NCBI GenBank assembly: GCA_002067205.1
Contig: MVQL01000159.1
Location: 1-37,027, forward strand
DNA length: 37,027 nucleotides
Origin: Pelotomaculum sp. PtaB.Bin104
GTDB taxonomy: Bacteria; Bacillota; Desulfotomaculia; Desulfotomaculales; Pelotomaculaceae
Reading direction: 5' to 3'
Shown here: positions 21,466-33,800 of the stretch, in pieces
Layout of the letters: each line of letters opens with the position of its first letter
Position numbering within the stretch: position 1 is the stretch's first letter
Position numbers and translations under genes: made by a program
Notes under the pieces: model-generated
Told to the model about the DNA's origin: nothing
The model's input: the letters and a program-made list of their open reading frames with translations, nothing else
Database searches by the model: none

Positions 21466-23298
21466 ATGCCTAACCTAATCATAAACAATTTTTCACCGGG
21501 CATGAATACGTTGTTTGACCAACGTGTTCTGGCACCGAACGGTAGCGAAGGAGATGCCGAGAGTCCGTGGATTGAGAACATGGATATTACAGGCAAGGGA
21601 TCGGTAGTTACTGCTCCTGGATATTCCTTGGTTAGCTCTGGCGCAGGACTTACCGGAGGCACTAAAAACCTTTTAAGCTATGAAAAAGATGATTCTACCA
21701 AGTATTTAGTCATAGCCCATGACGACAAATATTATTCAATCACACCATCGAGTGCGACATGGAGTTTGATTGGTGACTATGGCACAGCCGCAACCAATGT
21801 TGGAGGTGTTGTTTTTAAGGGGTTGAGCGGAATCAGGCGCGCCATCTTAGGCAATGACAACTCTACCGACCTTTTCTCTAAATGGGATGGCACCACGCTT
21901 AGTAACGTAATGTCGCTGAAGAGCACTTGTACCATGACCATAGCAACTCCGGCGGTGGTGACAGCAACAGCACACGGCCTGAGCGTAAATGATCCTATTA
22001 AATTTTCCACTACTGGCGTTCTTCCGGCAGGGGTTTCAGCTGGTATCATATATTATGTTATATCTACCGGATTAACAGCAGACCAGTTCCAGTTTTCTCT
22101 TACGGCTGGAGGTGCAGCCGTCAACACATCGGGCACCCAAAGTGGGACACACTCTTTATATACGCAGAGAGCAACCCCAAACAGCCCGATAATGGAGGTG
22201 TTTATGGGAAGGCTGTTCGTTGCCAAGGGAGCTACTCTTTATTATACAGACACAGAAGATGAATCAGATTTTGATGGAGGTGGTGTCGTTGGATTCAATG
22301 ACATAATTACCGGCCTCAAAGTTCAGGGGGAGTCATTATTGGTCTTCACCAAGAGGGAAGCATACGCTATCCAGTTTTATTATAACGACAGTTTTTTTCT
22401 TTCCACTCCTCTTAAAAAGCCCTACAAGGCTGCTTCCGGGTGTGTATCACATAAGACAGCTACGAGTGTTTATAACGATACCTATTATCTTAGCACAGAT
22501 GGAGTACAGAGGTTCGGCGCAGACGCTCAGTTCATTGGTCAGAACTTACGTGTAAATTCCCTGAGCTGGAAGATTAATCCATCCGTAACAGGTACGGGAG
22601 TTAATCCTACTTACCTGGATCGCTCTTGCGGGATTTACTTTAACAAAAAATATTATCTGGCTCTACCATCAGGAACAGATTTCTATAATTCACGGGCTTA
22701 TGTATACAACTACGACTACGACTCATGGACAGTCAGGACGGGGATTTTCCCGTCAAACTTCGCCATTATGCCAGACTCCTCTAATAAGGACGAATTATAT
22801 TTTGCTTCCCAGCTTTCACCTGACCTATATAAATTTACCACAGCCACATTCGACTATAACGGAGCTGGCTATTCCAGAAAATATCAGACCAAGATTTTCA
22901 CAATGGGCGATCCCATGCGGTCTAAACTCTGGAGATACATAGACCTCCGCGGTTCAATGTTTATGAATACGGTGTTTTACGTAGCGGTCACGGTAGATGG
23001 CCAGACAAAGACGTATAAGGTTGACTCTAATAATCTTGAAAGGAGCTTTTCAGGTGGGTTCTATGGAGACGATTATTTGGGAGATGTCTATTTTGGCGGA
23101 CAGGCAATAGATGAGTTTAGAAGATACGGAGTCAGGATTCCTTTCACGGTAGACATAAAAGAAGGAAGAGAGCTTCAGATAATGATTTATAACTCTGAAG
23201 CTGGCCAGCCATGGTCAGTGGATTATATGAATATCGCCTTTGACTACAACGATGCCGTAAAGATACCAACACAATTTCAAACAGCTAATTTAATTTAA
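21466..23298 (+). CDS. tail nozzle/tubular protein B-like
   Basis: This 610-residue protein reads as a beta-propeller-like tail protein of podoviruses (T7 gp12 / P22 gp10 class). It opens INNFSPGMNTLFDQRVL, with an ENMDITGKGSVVTAPG phrase typical of the family. Blades follow as Y[FY]-type strands (KYLVIAHDDKYYSITP, RAYVYNYDYDSWTVRTG). Residues about 155-225 form an inserted Ig-like beta domain (VVTATAHGLSVNDPIKF). It forms the tail tube that DNA passes through. It starts 5 bases after the adaptor. Confidence 0.75.
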   Translation: MPNLIINNFSPGMNTLFDQRVLAPNGSEGDAESPWIENMDITGKGSVVTAPGYSLVSSGAGLTGGTKNLLSYEKDDSTKYLVIAHDDKYYSITPSSATWSLIGDYGTAATNVGGVVFKGLSGIRRAILGNDNSTDLFSKWDGTTLSNVMSLKSTCTMTIATPAVVTATAHGLSVNDPIKFSTTGVLPAGVSAGIIYYVISTGLTADQFQFSLTAGGAAVNTSGTQSGTHSLYTQRATPNSPIMEVFMGRLFVAKGATLYYTDTEDESDFDGGGVVGFNDIITGLKVQGESLLVFTKREAYAIQFYYNDSFFLSTPLKKPYKAASGCVSHKTATSVYNDTYYLSTDGVQRFGADAQFIGQNLRVNSLSWKINPSVTGTGVNPTYLDRSCGIYFNKKYYLALPSGTDFYNSRAYVYNYDYDSWTVRTGIFPSNFAIMPDSSNKDELYFASQLSPDLYKFTTATFDYNGAGYSRKYQTKIFTMGDPMRSKLWRYIDLRGSMFMNTVFYVAVTVDGQTKTYKVDSNNLERSFSGGFYGDDYLGDVYFGGQAIDEFRRYGVRIPFTVDIKEGRELQIMIYNSEAGQPWSVDYMNIAFDYNDAVKIPTQFQTANLI

Positions 23299-23301
23299 AG
23301 T

Positions 23302-24795
23302 ATGGCAATAACAATTTCACAGGTTAATCAGGAAACAGATATATCGGGGACGATTACATCAGCAATCGCGTCTACAGGGACGACCACGTTTACTGCGGTC
23401 CTAAAAGATTCAAAGACCGGAGTGGTTAGAACCCCGCAGTCAACAACGTTGCTTTGGGATATAGATAAGGATAACTCCAGCCATGAGCAAATCTTGATGA
23501 CTTCTCATTCAACATCTGGAGGGATAACGACATTCACTATTAATACAGTTACCGGAAGAAATATCCCGAAGTATGGTACAGGGAACGGATCGAACACTGG
23601 CTTATCACACGTGGTCGGTGCCTCGATAGGTTGCGTATCTACAGCTAGGCCGCTGAATATACTTGCAAATGAAGCGGCGGCAAAGGCTGGCGACACACTA
23701 ACTGGTCCATTAACAGGTCCAGTTTATGCAGATGCTACTGCAAGAGATGTTGCATTGCCAACTCCTTCAAACGGTATGTCGGCTTACCTTACAGCTGAAG
23801 GTAAATGGACTGATTACGTAGCTGGTGCATGGGCGGACAGGGCAAGTGGGACGAATCCTAATGCCTCAACGACAGTGGCAGGAAAAGTTGAGGTAGCGAC
23901 TCAGACTGAAATTGATGCTGATACTGGCACTGGAGGAACAGGAGCGGTATTGAGCATTGATCCCGCAACGCTGGTTACTTCTAAATACGGGACAAGATTA
24001 CCTAGCGCAGCAGAAAAGACATATCTAACTAACCTGGAATCTTCTGGAACCACAGTAGCCGAGATCGATCAGGCGCTTGATGGAATTTCCGCTAATGTTA
24101 CCGCCACCAATTTAGACACCCTAACTGCCAGTACGACCAGTTTAGCGGATGCTCTTCACATGCACCAAGGATTAGTGCCTGCCCCGATTGGGTATTACGC
24201 TTGTTCTGGAGTTCCAATGAACGCGTACGGTGTAGTTAATTATACGGCGGGAGTATGGGGAGCAAGTTCGTTTGAAAGCTCGGACAATGGTTATGCCCTA
24301 CTGTACAACACGGCATCCACGATTGTGATTCACCCCGGAATGACTGACTGTATATTCCAATGCCGGGGAATGTGGACAACCTCATCAGGTACCGGCTTTG
24401 ATACGATGGGATATAGTTTCGGCATTGATGCAGACACAACCAATTTCACCTCCGGTGCTGGTCACAACGAACACGGAATTGGAAACTGTATAATGTTTAG
24501 TATAGATGGGTCCAATGGGCATATCTATTCCAAGGTTTGGGATGGTACGACGTTTACCAACACGGACCTGTCTACCACCCTTTTAAAAAATACTTATGCC
24601 ACATTCCGTATTGAGAAAACATCCTCTTATATTAAGTTCTATGTTAATGGATCACTAAAGACGACCCAGACGACAAATATCCCGGGAACGTTTGCCACTT
24701 GGTTTGCCGGAACTGGTAAAAAGGAAATGACCGCCACTGCAAATAACAACGGAACCACAATCAACAACATGTGTTTATTTTATAAAACAGCTTAA
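23302..24795 (+). CDS. tail fibre protein with lectin-like C-terminal domain
   Basis: This 497-residue protein has an N-terminal attachment domain (residues 1-120). A Thr/Ala/Gly-rich shaft follows, with repeats such as ASTTVAGKVEVATQTEID. After an alpha segment (LADALHMHQGL), a C-terminal domain (about 300-497) has a concanavalin/LamG-like fold pattern (YALLYNTASTIVIHPG, TYATFRIEKTSSYIKFYVNG). The C-terminal lectin-like domain is the likely receptor binder. It follows the tail nozzle gene by 4 bases. Confidence 0.7.
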   Translation: MAITISQVNQETDISGTITSAIASTGTTTFTAVLKDSKTGVVRTPQSTTLLWDIDKDNSSHEQILMTSHSTSGGITTFTINTVTGRNIPKYGTGNGSNTGLSHVVGASIGCVSTARPLNILANEAAAKAGDTLTGPLTGPVYADATARDVALPTPSNGMSAYLTAEGKWTDYVAGAWADRASGTNPNASTTVAGKVEVATQTEIDADTGTGGTGAVLSIDPATLVTSKYGTRLPSAAEKTYLTNLESSGTTVAEIDQALDGISANVTATNLDTLTASTTSLADALHMHQGLVPAPIGYYACSGVPMNAYGVVNYTAGVWGASSFESSDNGYALLYNTASTIVIHPGMTDCIFQCRGMWTTSSGTGFDTMGYSFGIDADTTNFTSGAGHNEHGIGNCIMFSIDGSNGHIYSKVWDGTTFTNTDLSTTLLKNTYATFRIEKTSSYIKFYVNGSLKTTQTTNIPGTFATWFAGTGKKEMTATANNNGTTINNMCLFYKTA

Positions 24796-24807
24796 ACTTT
24801 AATAATT

Positions 24808-24996
24808 ATGGCAATACTAAAACCCAAGAGGGGAAAGGTTAAACCCATAAAAATTATCACACCATTAAAAAGTTCTGATTCTAACAGGATAAGGTTTGAT
24901 CTTCCTGGGATTGAACAGAAAGCAGCACCAAAGAGACAGCAAATTAAATTTGATTTTGATAAGGTTTTTAAACAGTTTAATAAATTAAGAAAGTAA
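24808..24996 (+). CDS. 62-aa basic protein, unknown
   Basis: This ORF starts at ATG 24808, 13 bases after the fibre gene. The product is strongly basic and Lys/Pro-rich (ILKPKRGKVKPIKIITP), with two short IKFD-type strands and a C-terminal helix rich in Phe/Lys. It has no membrane segment. It may be a small internal virion protein ejected with the two large downstream proteins; no family is recognised. Confidence 0.5.
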   Translation: MAILKPKRGKVKPIKIITPLKSSDSNRIRFDLPGIEQKAAPKRQQIKFDFDKVFKQFNKLRK

Positions 24997-24998
24997 TT

Positions 24999-27848
24999 AT
25001 GGCAACCCTTAACGCCTCACAGCAGGCAAGATTAGCCTCGCAGCAAGCTCAACTTGCAGGTGGGGCAGCAGGCGCAGCAGCGAGAGCGGCAGCAGCAGCG
25101 GCAAGACCAATATCTTCACCGAGTAAAATCAATTTTGATACATCTTCATTCGGAAATGTCCCGACCTCGAATGGCAATAAGAATGTTACTTTTGGCAAAA
25201 ACTTAACGCAGGCGGTGACTAATAATTCACCGTCACCGTACAATACGCCAATCCAGGTAAATAGTAACAATGACAAGCTGTCTGACACTTATAAGAAAAA
25301 GAATCCAGTGCCGTCATCTCAAACACTTGGAGCTGGTAATGCGGGAACTCCGCAATTTTCCACGGGGCCCAATATACCAATTTCGACACAGATTATTAAC
25401 CCCACTGCTCCTAATACGGTACAGTCGTCAGGCATAAACCAGCCGATGCTAGGATCAGGGACACCTCCCCAGCAGGTAGAGAAGCCAACTACCTATACGC
25501 CCTCTTCAGAAGTAGGTACGATTCCCGAAGCAACGAAGGAGTACAGGTTTTTTGATGATTATAAAGACTCTGATTATTTTAATTCATTGGGTGGTAAAGC
25601 CGAACCTATACTTGACTACATAGAAGAGTACGAAAAGCGTACTGGTAAAAAAGTATGGGCTAAAGGTAGCGAGTTTGAGCGGTTAATGAACCAGCACTTA
25701 GAAGACCAAAAGAGCTGGGAAAATATAATGAACCGATTTGGAATACGGCAAAAACAGGAGAAGGCGCAGGAGAGTGTTAGCGAGCCGACCTCTACCACAA
25801 AAGAATTTGCAAAGGTTACAGAAGAAGAGAAAGGCACTGGAACAGACGTAGCCACTTTATTAAATGACCAAGGGTCTGACACCTTACACTCACAACTGGA
25901 ACAGCTTTTAAACCTAGATCCGCAGACACCTGGTGAAGCACTAATCAGAAATAGCCTCATGCTGTCACTTGGAGCAATAGATGATCCGAGTATTGCTTCT
26001 TACCTTGATAACATGGAAGCCAGAGCTACGGCTTCCTATATAGATGGTATAGCCAGAGCTAAGTTAGGCCGCGAGGAGATAGACAAAGCCATGGACAATA
26101 CCTTGACTGACCCCGAAACATACGAGGGGATGATGGCTAAACTGGAAACGAAGGCGCTCGACCTCAACCGGGCAGCCCTCCAGGAAACCAAAGACTATAT
26201 AACAAATCAGTATCAGATTTCAGCAACACGGTTACGGAACCAGAGAGCTGACCTGGAGGGATATGCCAAGGCCAAGCTGTACTCGATGGGGGCAGAGGAT
26301 TCATCTGCTGGCGTAGCTTTGGTGTCAAAGATAGTGTCCGAGGCCGACCTGCAAATATTGGCTTCAGATACAGAATATAACCACAGTATTGCACAGCTCA
26401 ACACTCAGGGTGCGCAGTTAATCCTGTCTTATACCAAAAATATTGAGACTCTGATTAATGACGTTAAGACGCAGGAAGATACTGCGGCATCAAACTACGC
26501 CACCAAATTAGATGAAATAGATAAGGAAAGGTTCACCAATGAAGCTCAAAAGCGCAAAGACACTTTATTAGCGTACAAGGAATACAACGACAATATAGCT
26601 AAATATAGGGAAGATCAGAAGAAGCAGGAGCTTGAAACGATGGAGTATTACACAGAGCAGGCTGAAAAGATCAGGGATTATGGGATCAAGATTTCCGGTA
26701 TCACCGGTACTATATGGATTCCAGATGCTACTGGCGAGTTGACGGATACGGGTATAGCCACATTTGAAGCCAAGAAATATGCCTCAGATTATCAGAAGGC
26801 GTTAATGACTCTTTCAGTAAACAGCGATACTCAAAGGAGGTTGACCGCGAACAACCTTCTTGATGCGTATGGTAGTGCGGCTGCACCATTGGTTGAGCAA
26901 CTGATGGGTCTGCCTTCAGGTTCTCTTGAAGGATTCCAGACGACAGATGAAATCAAGAATGAAATCGCCCTATTAGGGAAAGTATCTTCAGACATGAACG
27001 ATAGCGTACAGGACGACCTTGATGGTCAAAACGGCACCGTGATTAATCAATACTTGGATGACGGCGGAGGTATTAAAACCAACGGACTAAAGATTGATCC
27101 GCTGAGTTTGCCTGATGTGAAGTCGTACCTGTTAGGCGCGAGTTCAATCACTCAAAAGTATATTGGTCCTGGGGGAGGAGGCACATATAATGATGGCTCT
27201 CATCCAGCGATAGACGTAGTATTCAAAGATGGCAACGTCCACTCTATACGTGAAGGTACGGTAGTTAATGTAATCCCCTGGAACGGCACCGATCCTTATG
27301 GTGGCCAGGTATGGGTAAAGGACGTGACCGGTTTAATCTGGAGATATGCCCACTTTGGTAATAGGAACACCGGCGGGAATCCATTTAACGTCACAATAGG
27401 ACAGACCGTGGACAAAGGAGAAGTCCTTGGCAAACAGGGCAACACTGGAAACGTGACATCGAGGAAGAGTCCAAAAGACCCGACCTATGGAGTGCATACG
27501 CACATACAGACCATTGGCTATGAACCAGAATCTCAGTATACAGATAAAACCGTTTTAAGTAGCCAATCGACGACGGCAATAGCTAATTATTTCCTTGGAG
27601 GTGTTAGTGATAATAAAATCCATCTTCCTGAGGGGAGTATTCCAGCATGGACTACCTCTAAAAAGAAGGTAGACCTCCAGGGTTTGAAAGATATTTACTT
27701 TGAAACTTTTGGTAAAGAAGCCAGCGGTGCTGACCTTGAAGCCCTGAAGACGCGCGGCATGGATGGATTGCAGATAATGATTGATAAGCGCGGCAAGAAC
27801 ACTACCACGGGTACAAACTTTGATTTAACCTTAAACTCTGATTACTGA
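24999..27848 (+). CDS. internal virion protein with M23 peptidoglycan endopeptidase
   Basis: This 949-residue protein has four regions. A disordered N-terminus carries an Ala-rich tract (residues about 22-40), and a Pro/Ser/Thr linker runs to 170. A long helical/coiled middle runs about 280-660. An M23 (LytM) domain lies at about 715-850 and has the zinc ligands His735 and Asp739 (SHPAIDVV) and the HxH pair His833/His835 (YGVHTHIQ). It would cut peptide cross-links in the cell wall when the phage ejects its genome. The long helical body resembles ejection proteins. The final TGA overlaps the next ATG (CTGATG). Confidence 0.85.
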   Translation: MATLNASQQARLASQQAQLAGGAAGAAARAAAAAARPISSPSKINFDTSSFGNVPTSNGNKNVTFGKNLTQAVTNNSPSPYNTPIQVNSNNDKLSDTYKKKNPVPSSQTLGAGNAGTPQFSTGPNIPISTQIINPTAPNTVQSSGINQPMLGSGTPPQQVEKPTTYTPSSEVGTIPEATKEYRFFDDYKDSDYFNSLGGKAEPILDYIEEYEKRTGKKVWAKGSEFERLMNQHLEDQKSWENIMNRFGIRQKQEKAQESVSEPTSTTKEFAKVTEEEKGTGTDVATLLNDQGSDTLHSQLEQLLNLDPQTPGEALIRNSLMLSLGAIDDPSIASYLDNMEARATASYIDGIARAKLGREEIDKAMDNTLTDPETYEGMMAKLETKALDLNRAALQETKDYITNQYQISATRLRNQRADLEGYAKAKLYSMGAEDSSAGVALVSKIVSEADLQILASDTEYNHSIAQLNTQGAQLILSYTKNIETLINDVKTQEDTAASNYATKLDEIDKERFTNEAQKRKDTLLAYKEYNDNIAKYREDQKKQELETMEYYTEQAEKIRDYGIKISGITGTIWIPDATGELTDTGIATFEAKKYASDYQKALMTLSVNSDTQRRLTANNLLDAYGSAAAPLVEQLMGLPSGSLEGFQTTDEIKNEIALLGKVSSDMNDSVQDDLDGQNGTVINQYLDDGGGIKTNGLKIDPLSLPDVKSYLLGASSITQKYIGPGGGGTYNDGSHPAIDVVFKDGNVHSIREGTVVNVIPWNGTDPYGGQVWVKDVTGLIWRYAHFGNRNTGGNPFNVTIGQTVDKGEVLGKQGNTGNVTSRKSPKDPTYGVHTHIQTIGYEPESQYTDKTVLSSQSTTAIANYFLGGVSDNKIHLPEGSIPAWTTSKKKVDLQGLKDIYFETFGKEASGADLEALKTRGMDGLQIMIDKRGKNTTTGTNFDLTLNSDY

Positions 27849-30800
27849 TGGATTTATCGCTTTTAACAGACCCTACCAAACTTGTAACAAAAAATAAGGA
27901 TAAGATAGTATCCGGGTTAAAGAAGTTCCAAGGTACGCTTCGGACTGACGCTGAAGTGGCGGCAGATAAAGAACAGGCTAAGAGCGTTGGTCAAGCATTG
28001 AAGTTGCCGGAATATAAACCAGGTCCGTTTTTGAGTGAGGAAGCGGCGCAAATCGGCAAGACTTTAACCGCTCCTTTTACTGGTATAACAGCTCCGGTGG
28101 AGGCAGGCCGGGCATTACAAAAAGTTTTCCGAGAAGGCGGAGGTTATACGCTTAAACCGTTTGGCTTTACCGGCATTGAACCACCTACCGAGGAAGAGAA
28201 GGCGCGAGGAGAGGCTTTATTTAAACCTGCGGCGGACTGGCTGTCTGACAGGGCAAGTGAGGTTGGATATGTTTTTAGCCAGCCCAATGTTTTATCTGAG
28301 GCAGTTAAACCATTTATTGAACCGGTTTTACAAACCAAGACAACGGTAGATAAGTACATGGCTGAAGATGAATACCAAAAAATCAAGGAAGGATATGAAA
28401 CTGGAAACGTCGCTATTAACGCATGGAATTACGTCACCGATCCTTCATATAGAGCATACCTAGCGGTCAAGCGGGAAGGCGGAGATCGTGCGGTTGAAAC
28501 TTATAGCAATTTCGTTAAAGCAATGGAGACTGGTGGAGGAGACAACGCCATAGCTAGAGAAGCATTTAAAGCTGGCGCACTTGGCGTAAACTACCTAGTC
28601 GACCTTCTTGAAAGGCCAATGCGCAAGACGATACTGCCGCAATATTTTAATATGATGTTTAATCTTTCCTCTATGCTCAGGAGCGGAGAGGTTACAAAAG
28701 AAGACTTTGAAAGAAATAAACTAGCGGCTTCCTATGTTGCAGGTGGACCGGTGGACTACGCACCGAAGTTATTAAATGCTGGCGTACAAATATTGAGCAA
28801 TCCTATTTTATTATTCAAGGAAGCCAAGGGATTAGTTGATGATATGTTTCAAACTGAAACTGGATACAGAGAGTCACTGAAGAAAGAACACCCGGAACTA
28901 CAGGCATGGGATTATCAGGATATATTTGGAGTGCCTATGCTTTCAATTTTTGATACTGCCATAAGCTATGCCGCAGGTATAGGCGAGGCGTTGATAACTC
29001 CGTACATGACCTCGCTGGGTTTACAGTTAAACTCAAAGGCAATTCTTACTGGTTCCAAGGTTTTAAGTACAGCACAACAGACAATTTATCCTACGGCACT
29101 TACAACGCTGGCTGCCTCAAAGGGCTGGTTAGGCCAGAATGTGAAAGACTTTATTGACCAGGAATCGGCAAAAGACGCTGACTTCGGCCAGGCCATGAGC
29201 GTCCTTTCAGGCATGGCTATATTGAGTACATTCTTCAAGGGTACTGGGGTAGTTTTAAAACCATTCAAAAAGGTTTCATTACTTGACCAATTACAGAATT
29301 TTGAAAAACAGTATGAGAAAGCTAACAACGATCCAGAGGTCGTAAAGCAAATGGTAGAGGACTTTAAGAGGAAGTTCGAGCAGAACGTGGAGGTCTATAA
29401 AAGGAAAGAGCTTGGCAAGAGTGGAGGCATAACCGCAGAGCAGATCAATGAGCTTTTCAGCCAATGGAAGAACATACCTGCGGCAATCCAGACCAAGCTT
29501 CAAGACCTAACACTCAAGCTGTTTTATCGGATGGCAGAGGAAGGCGGTGCGGCTGGATATTATAAAGAGCAGGCCAAAGCACTCGGAATCAATACCGATA
29601 CACTGACCACTAAATATGGTTCAGGCACCGAGTTCGGCCAGGTGATCTACCATGAGTTCGCACACGCTATTGAGAGAGGAGTCATGAACGATCCGGTGTT
29701 TGGACCTATGTGGAACGCTCTGACGGCGAAGGTACAGTTTGAGAACGTCAAAGGTACAACTGCGCCAGCCAAGACCTACGGAGAGTACAAGTACGCCAAT
29801 GCTGGTGAATACTTTGCCGAGAACTTCAGGACATTTATAAAGAATCCTACCTACCTCAAGGCCACCGATCCTGCAATGTATGACTTCATGGGTAAGGTAA
29901 ACGAACGTATAGGAGAGGCTATGGACGTAGGGAAGGTTACGGGAGGTACGGAGTTTGCACCGAGAACTGAGATACAAAAAAATCTTTCTAATGCAATATT
30001 AAATGGCACGGAGGAACCTGTTTATTTTGGGAATATATCTCAAGCTAAACTTGATGAAATAAACGCAATAAGGAAAACCCTTGGCCAACCCGAATTAACC
30101 AGTAAGGAACTCTATGTATTCCCCAGAGTGGTTCAAAAGCTTAGAACTAAGCGAATTAACATTGACAAGCTTACCCCTGATGAGGTTGCGGATATAGCTT
30201 ATAGTGCTGTCTATAATAAGGATAGCAAAGTTACAAGTACACGTTACCCACAGATACAGGCATTAATGACAACCAAGGAGGGTCGCGCCAATTTCGCTTT
30301 TGTCGGAAAAACGGCAGATGACTTATCTTCTTTGAAGAGCACTTATCCAGTTAAATATGGCGACATACAAAACACCCTGGGCCGTAAGGGGGTGAATAGC
30401 GCGCCTACACTTTCCCAAGTCCAAGGTGACATTAATAAATTAGCAGAAACGGGTGATAAAGTCAATACCCCGTCAAGTTCCGACACCAAGTTCTCCCCAC
30501 GCCTAAAAGACGACCTTGCACCTCTCTACGAAGAAGCCAGGAAGTACAAGAGTGCGGAGGAGTTTGTAGAAGGAATCAATAATAAAAACTTTAATAGAAT
30601 CTCGGAAAATCTTCAAGAAATAGGACAAATACAATCAATGAGACATCAATTACATTCACTTGATGCCAAAGATATTTTTAATACAGGTTCCGGTAATTCC
30701 AACGATTTATATCATTTAACTAAGGACATTTCCGAAACCATAGAGAGATTAAATTTGACGGGAGATGAGGAAGGCGTTGCTGAGAAATTATGGAAAATTG

Positions 30801-33800
30801 CTGACAATACAGATCGTCCTAGTGATATGGATTTTGATTTCGATGATGTTTATGGAGATTTAGTTAAAAAAGTCGATAATGGAGAAATTCCACAGAGTAA
30901 ACTTGATGAATATATTGATAATTATACCTATGAATCCCTTAGCAAGATAAATGATGAGAAGGAAGTCGCTAATAATATAATTGAAGATTATCTTAAAAAA
31001 ATTGATGACCAACTAAGAAAATATGGGGCTGAAGATATAGATATCCCCAGTAAATTTGATGGATATTTAAATGATAATAGTTTTGCCCCTACTGGATTCG
31101 CTAGGGCTAGGTCATTACTGGGAGAGGGTGATAATAATACAGCTAAGGGACATATTGGCGATATTCAATATTCTAAAGAGCAACTTGCTGGTATCTGGGA
31201 TCAGGCACAAAAAAACACACCAGAGGCTAACGTAAGTCAGCGTGATGTGTCCGCTATGCCACGATACAAGTCACCTGAAGGTGACGACGTGGACTTACAA
31301 GCTTTTACCTACAAAAGTAGGAACGCCAATAACCTATCACCAGATAACAATATAGTCAATAAGGCAGGGGATTCAGAATATATGCCAAGAATGAAAGATG
31401 GCTTTGTACGAGAGGTTAACAACTTACTTAAAGAGAATGGTTTTCCGCAAAGAATTAAGGTTGAAAACGCAGATATAAGCAAATTAAATCCGCTTCACGA
31501 GGTTGGGTCAGGGGGTCAAGAATGGGCATATATAAAGGATTTAACAAGCTCTATTAACTCCAAGGGTGTCCAGCAACCGTTGGTTGTAGATGATGACGGT
31601 ACAACTGTTTTAAACGGTTCGCATAGACTTCATGCACTTTGGAATACCGACCTCTCAACCGTGCCAGTTTATAAGATTGTAAACGGCAAGCTATCAGACC
31701 TTCCTGATAATATATTGGAAAGATTCGATAATATTTATGAAAGATATGGTGGAGATATTGAGTTTATGCCACGCCTAAAGCAAGGCGGAGCAGTTGAGTT
31801 ACCTTCGGGAAAGACGGCTGAGTATCAGGTATTAGCTGAGACTGGTGGCGTACAGACACCGCCGACGATACAAAAGAATCTCCGTGAGCGTGGTTTTAAT
31901 ATGGACCAGCTCAACCTCAACCCCAAAGAAGCTACAAGGGTTGCGGAAGTAGCTTCGGCTATGGGGCTTGGAGATTATAAGGTTAGGACATGGGACGACG
32001 TAGAGAAAATGGCGCAGGAACTTCTGAGTTCTCCAGATGATCTTTTAATAAATATAAAGACCTCAAAGCTCAATGACTATGAGATGCAGGCGCTCAAGGA
32101 CATGATCTCGACTAACCAGAAATTCATTTCAGAAAATGCTGATAAGCTTTCAGGTCTGGAGACCAAGGACCCGAAACAGGCACAACTTTTAAAAGACCAG
32201 CTCGCCCATGCTGATGACCAGATAAATAAAGCACTCCAAAAACTTTTACCTGCTTCGACTGAAGCTGGCCGCGCGTTGAACGCCCATAAACTATGGGCAA
32301 AGAACACCCTCGATCCTACCACCTGGTATATGAGAGCGCAGAAAGCGTTAGGCGAAAGGAAGCTTACTGTTGAACAAAAACAGGAAATCAGCGGACTTAT
32401 TAATGAAAAGAATCTTAACGGATTGTCAGTGTATGTCATGGGGCTTGAGAAACCTACCTGGGCGGAAATTGTTTCATCACTCTATAAGGCTGGTTTATTG
32501 ACTTCTCCTTCAACACATATTGCCAACCTTGGGAGCAATACAGTCATGGGGATAGGAGAGGGGATTATAAACGACTACATAGGTGCACCAATCGATAAAC
32601 TGGTTTCAGTATTTACTGGCAAGCGGACAATCAGCTATGTAGGAATTTTAAAAAGGCTGGGATATATACCGGACGGATTAGCAAAAGCCTATGACCAAGT
32701 TAAGTACGGTTATGATCCATCTACGAGAGGTGAAATCTTTAAGGAAATACGCACCGGCAATAAGATAGTGGATACATACTTAAAAGTAATTTTCAGAACG
32801 CTGTCAGCGGAAGATAAAGTTTATAAGCAGGTGGCGTATGATTCCTCAGTGTATTCTCAGTCAAAGGCTCAGGCTTTAAATGAAGGCTTAAAACTAAACT
32901 CACCTGAATTTAAGGTCAGGGTTGACGAGCTGAAAACTGATACGGGAATAACAACTAAGGCAACGAATGAAGCTTTGTTTGCTACATTTAACCGCGATAA
33001 TATAATCAGCGACATTGTGGGTAAAGCTCGTTCATACTTAGGTGAACATTCTAAAGCTGGCTATTTAGCCACACAGGTAGTTGCTCCGTTCGTCAGGACA
33101 CCTACCAATGTTGCCCTTGCGGCTATTGATTACTCTCCTCTTGGATTAATTAAGACCATTGCCAACACGGTTAAAGGTGACCAACGTGCAGCGATCTTGA
33201 GTTTTGGCAGAGCGTTGACCGGAAGTTCATTTATAGGTCTGGGAGCTTACCTTAACAGTCAAGGTATGATGACTGGTACCTATCCGTCGGGCGGAGAGGA
33301 TAAGAAGTATTTTCAGACTCACCGAGTTAGGCCGGGGAACCTTATTATTAACGGTATGCAATTTGACCTAATGCGGCTTTCTCCCATGGGTAATCTCTTA
33401 CAATTAGGTGCCGCAATGTCAGAAAACTACAAGGATAATCAAGATGTGTTGAAGACGTTATCGACTGCTGGCATGGAAGGTCTTAAGGGCTTGACTGAGC
33501 AGACCTTCTTGCTTGGAGTTTCAAAGACGCTGCAAGCTGTCCAAGGTGGAGGCTATGCAGAAAACTGGGTTGAAACAATGGTTTCCGGCTGGATACCGAC
33601 AGTCATTGCTCAATTAGCAGAATCTTCCGACCAGTATCAAAGAGAAATTAATAGTGTAAAGGATGCACTTTTCTATAGGATACCAGGACTCAGACAGACG
33701 CTTCTTCCAAAGAGAGACGTACTTGGTAAGAAAATGACTACCAATGATGAAGAAATGGTCAAGATAGAGGACTGGCCAGGATTTGTTGTAAAGTCAGTCA

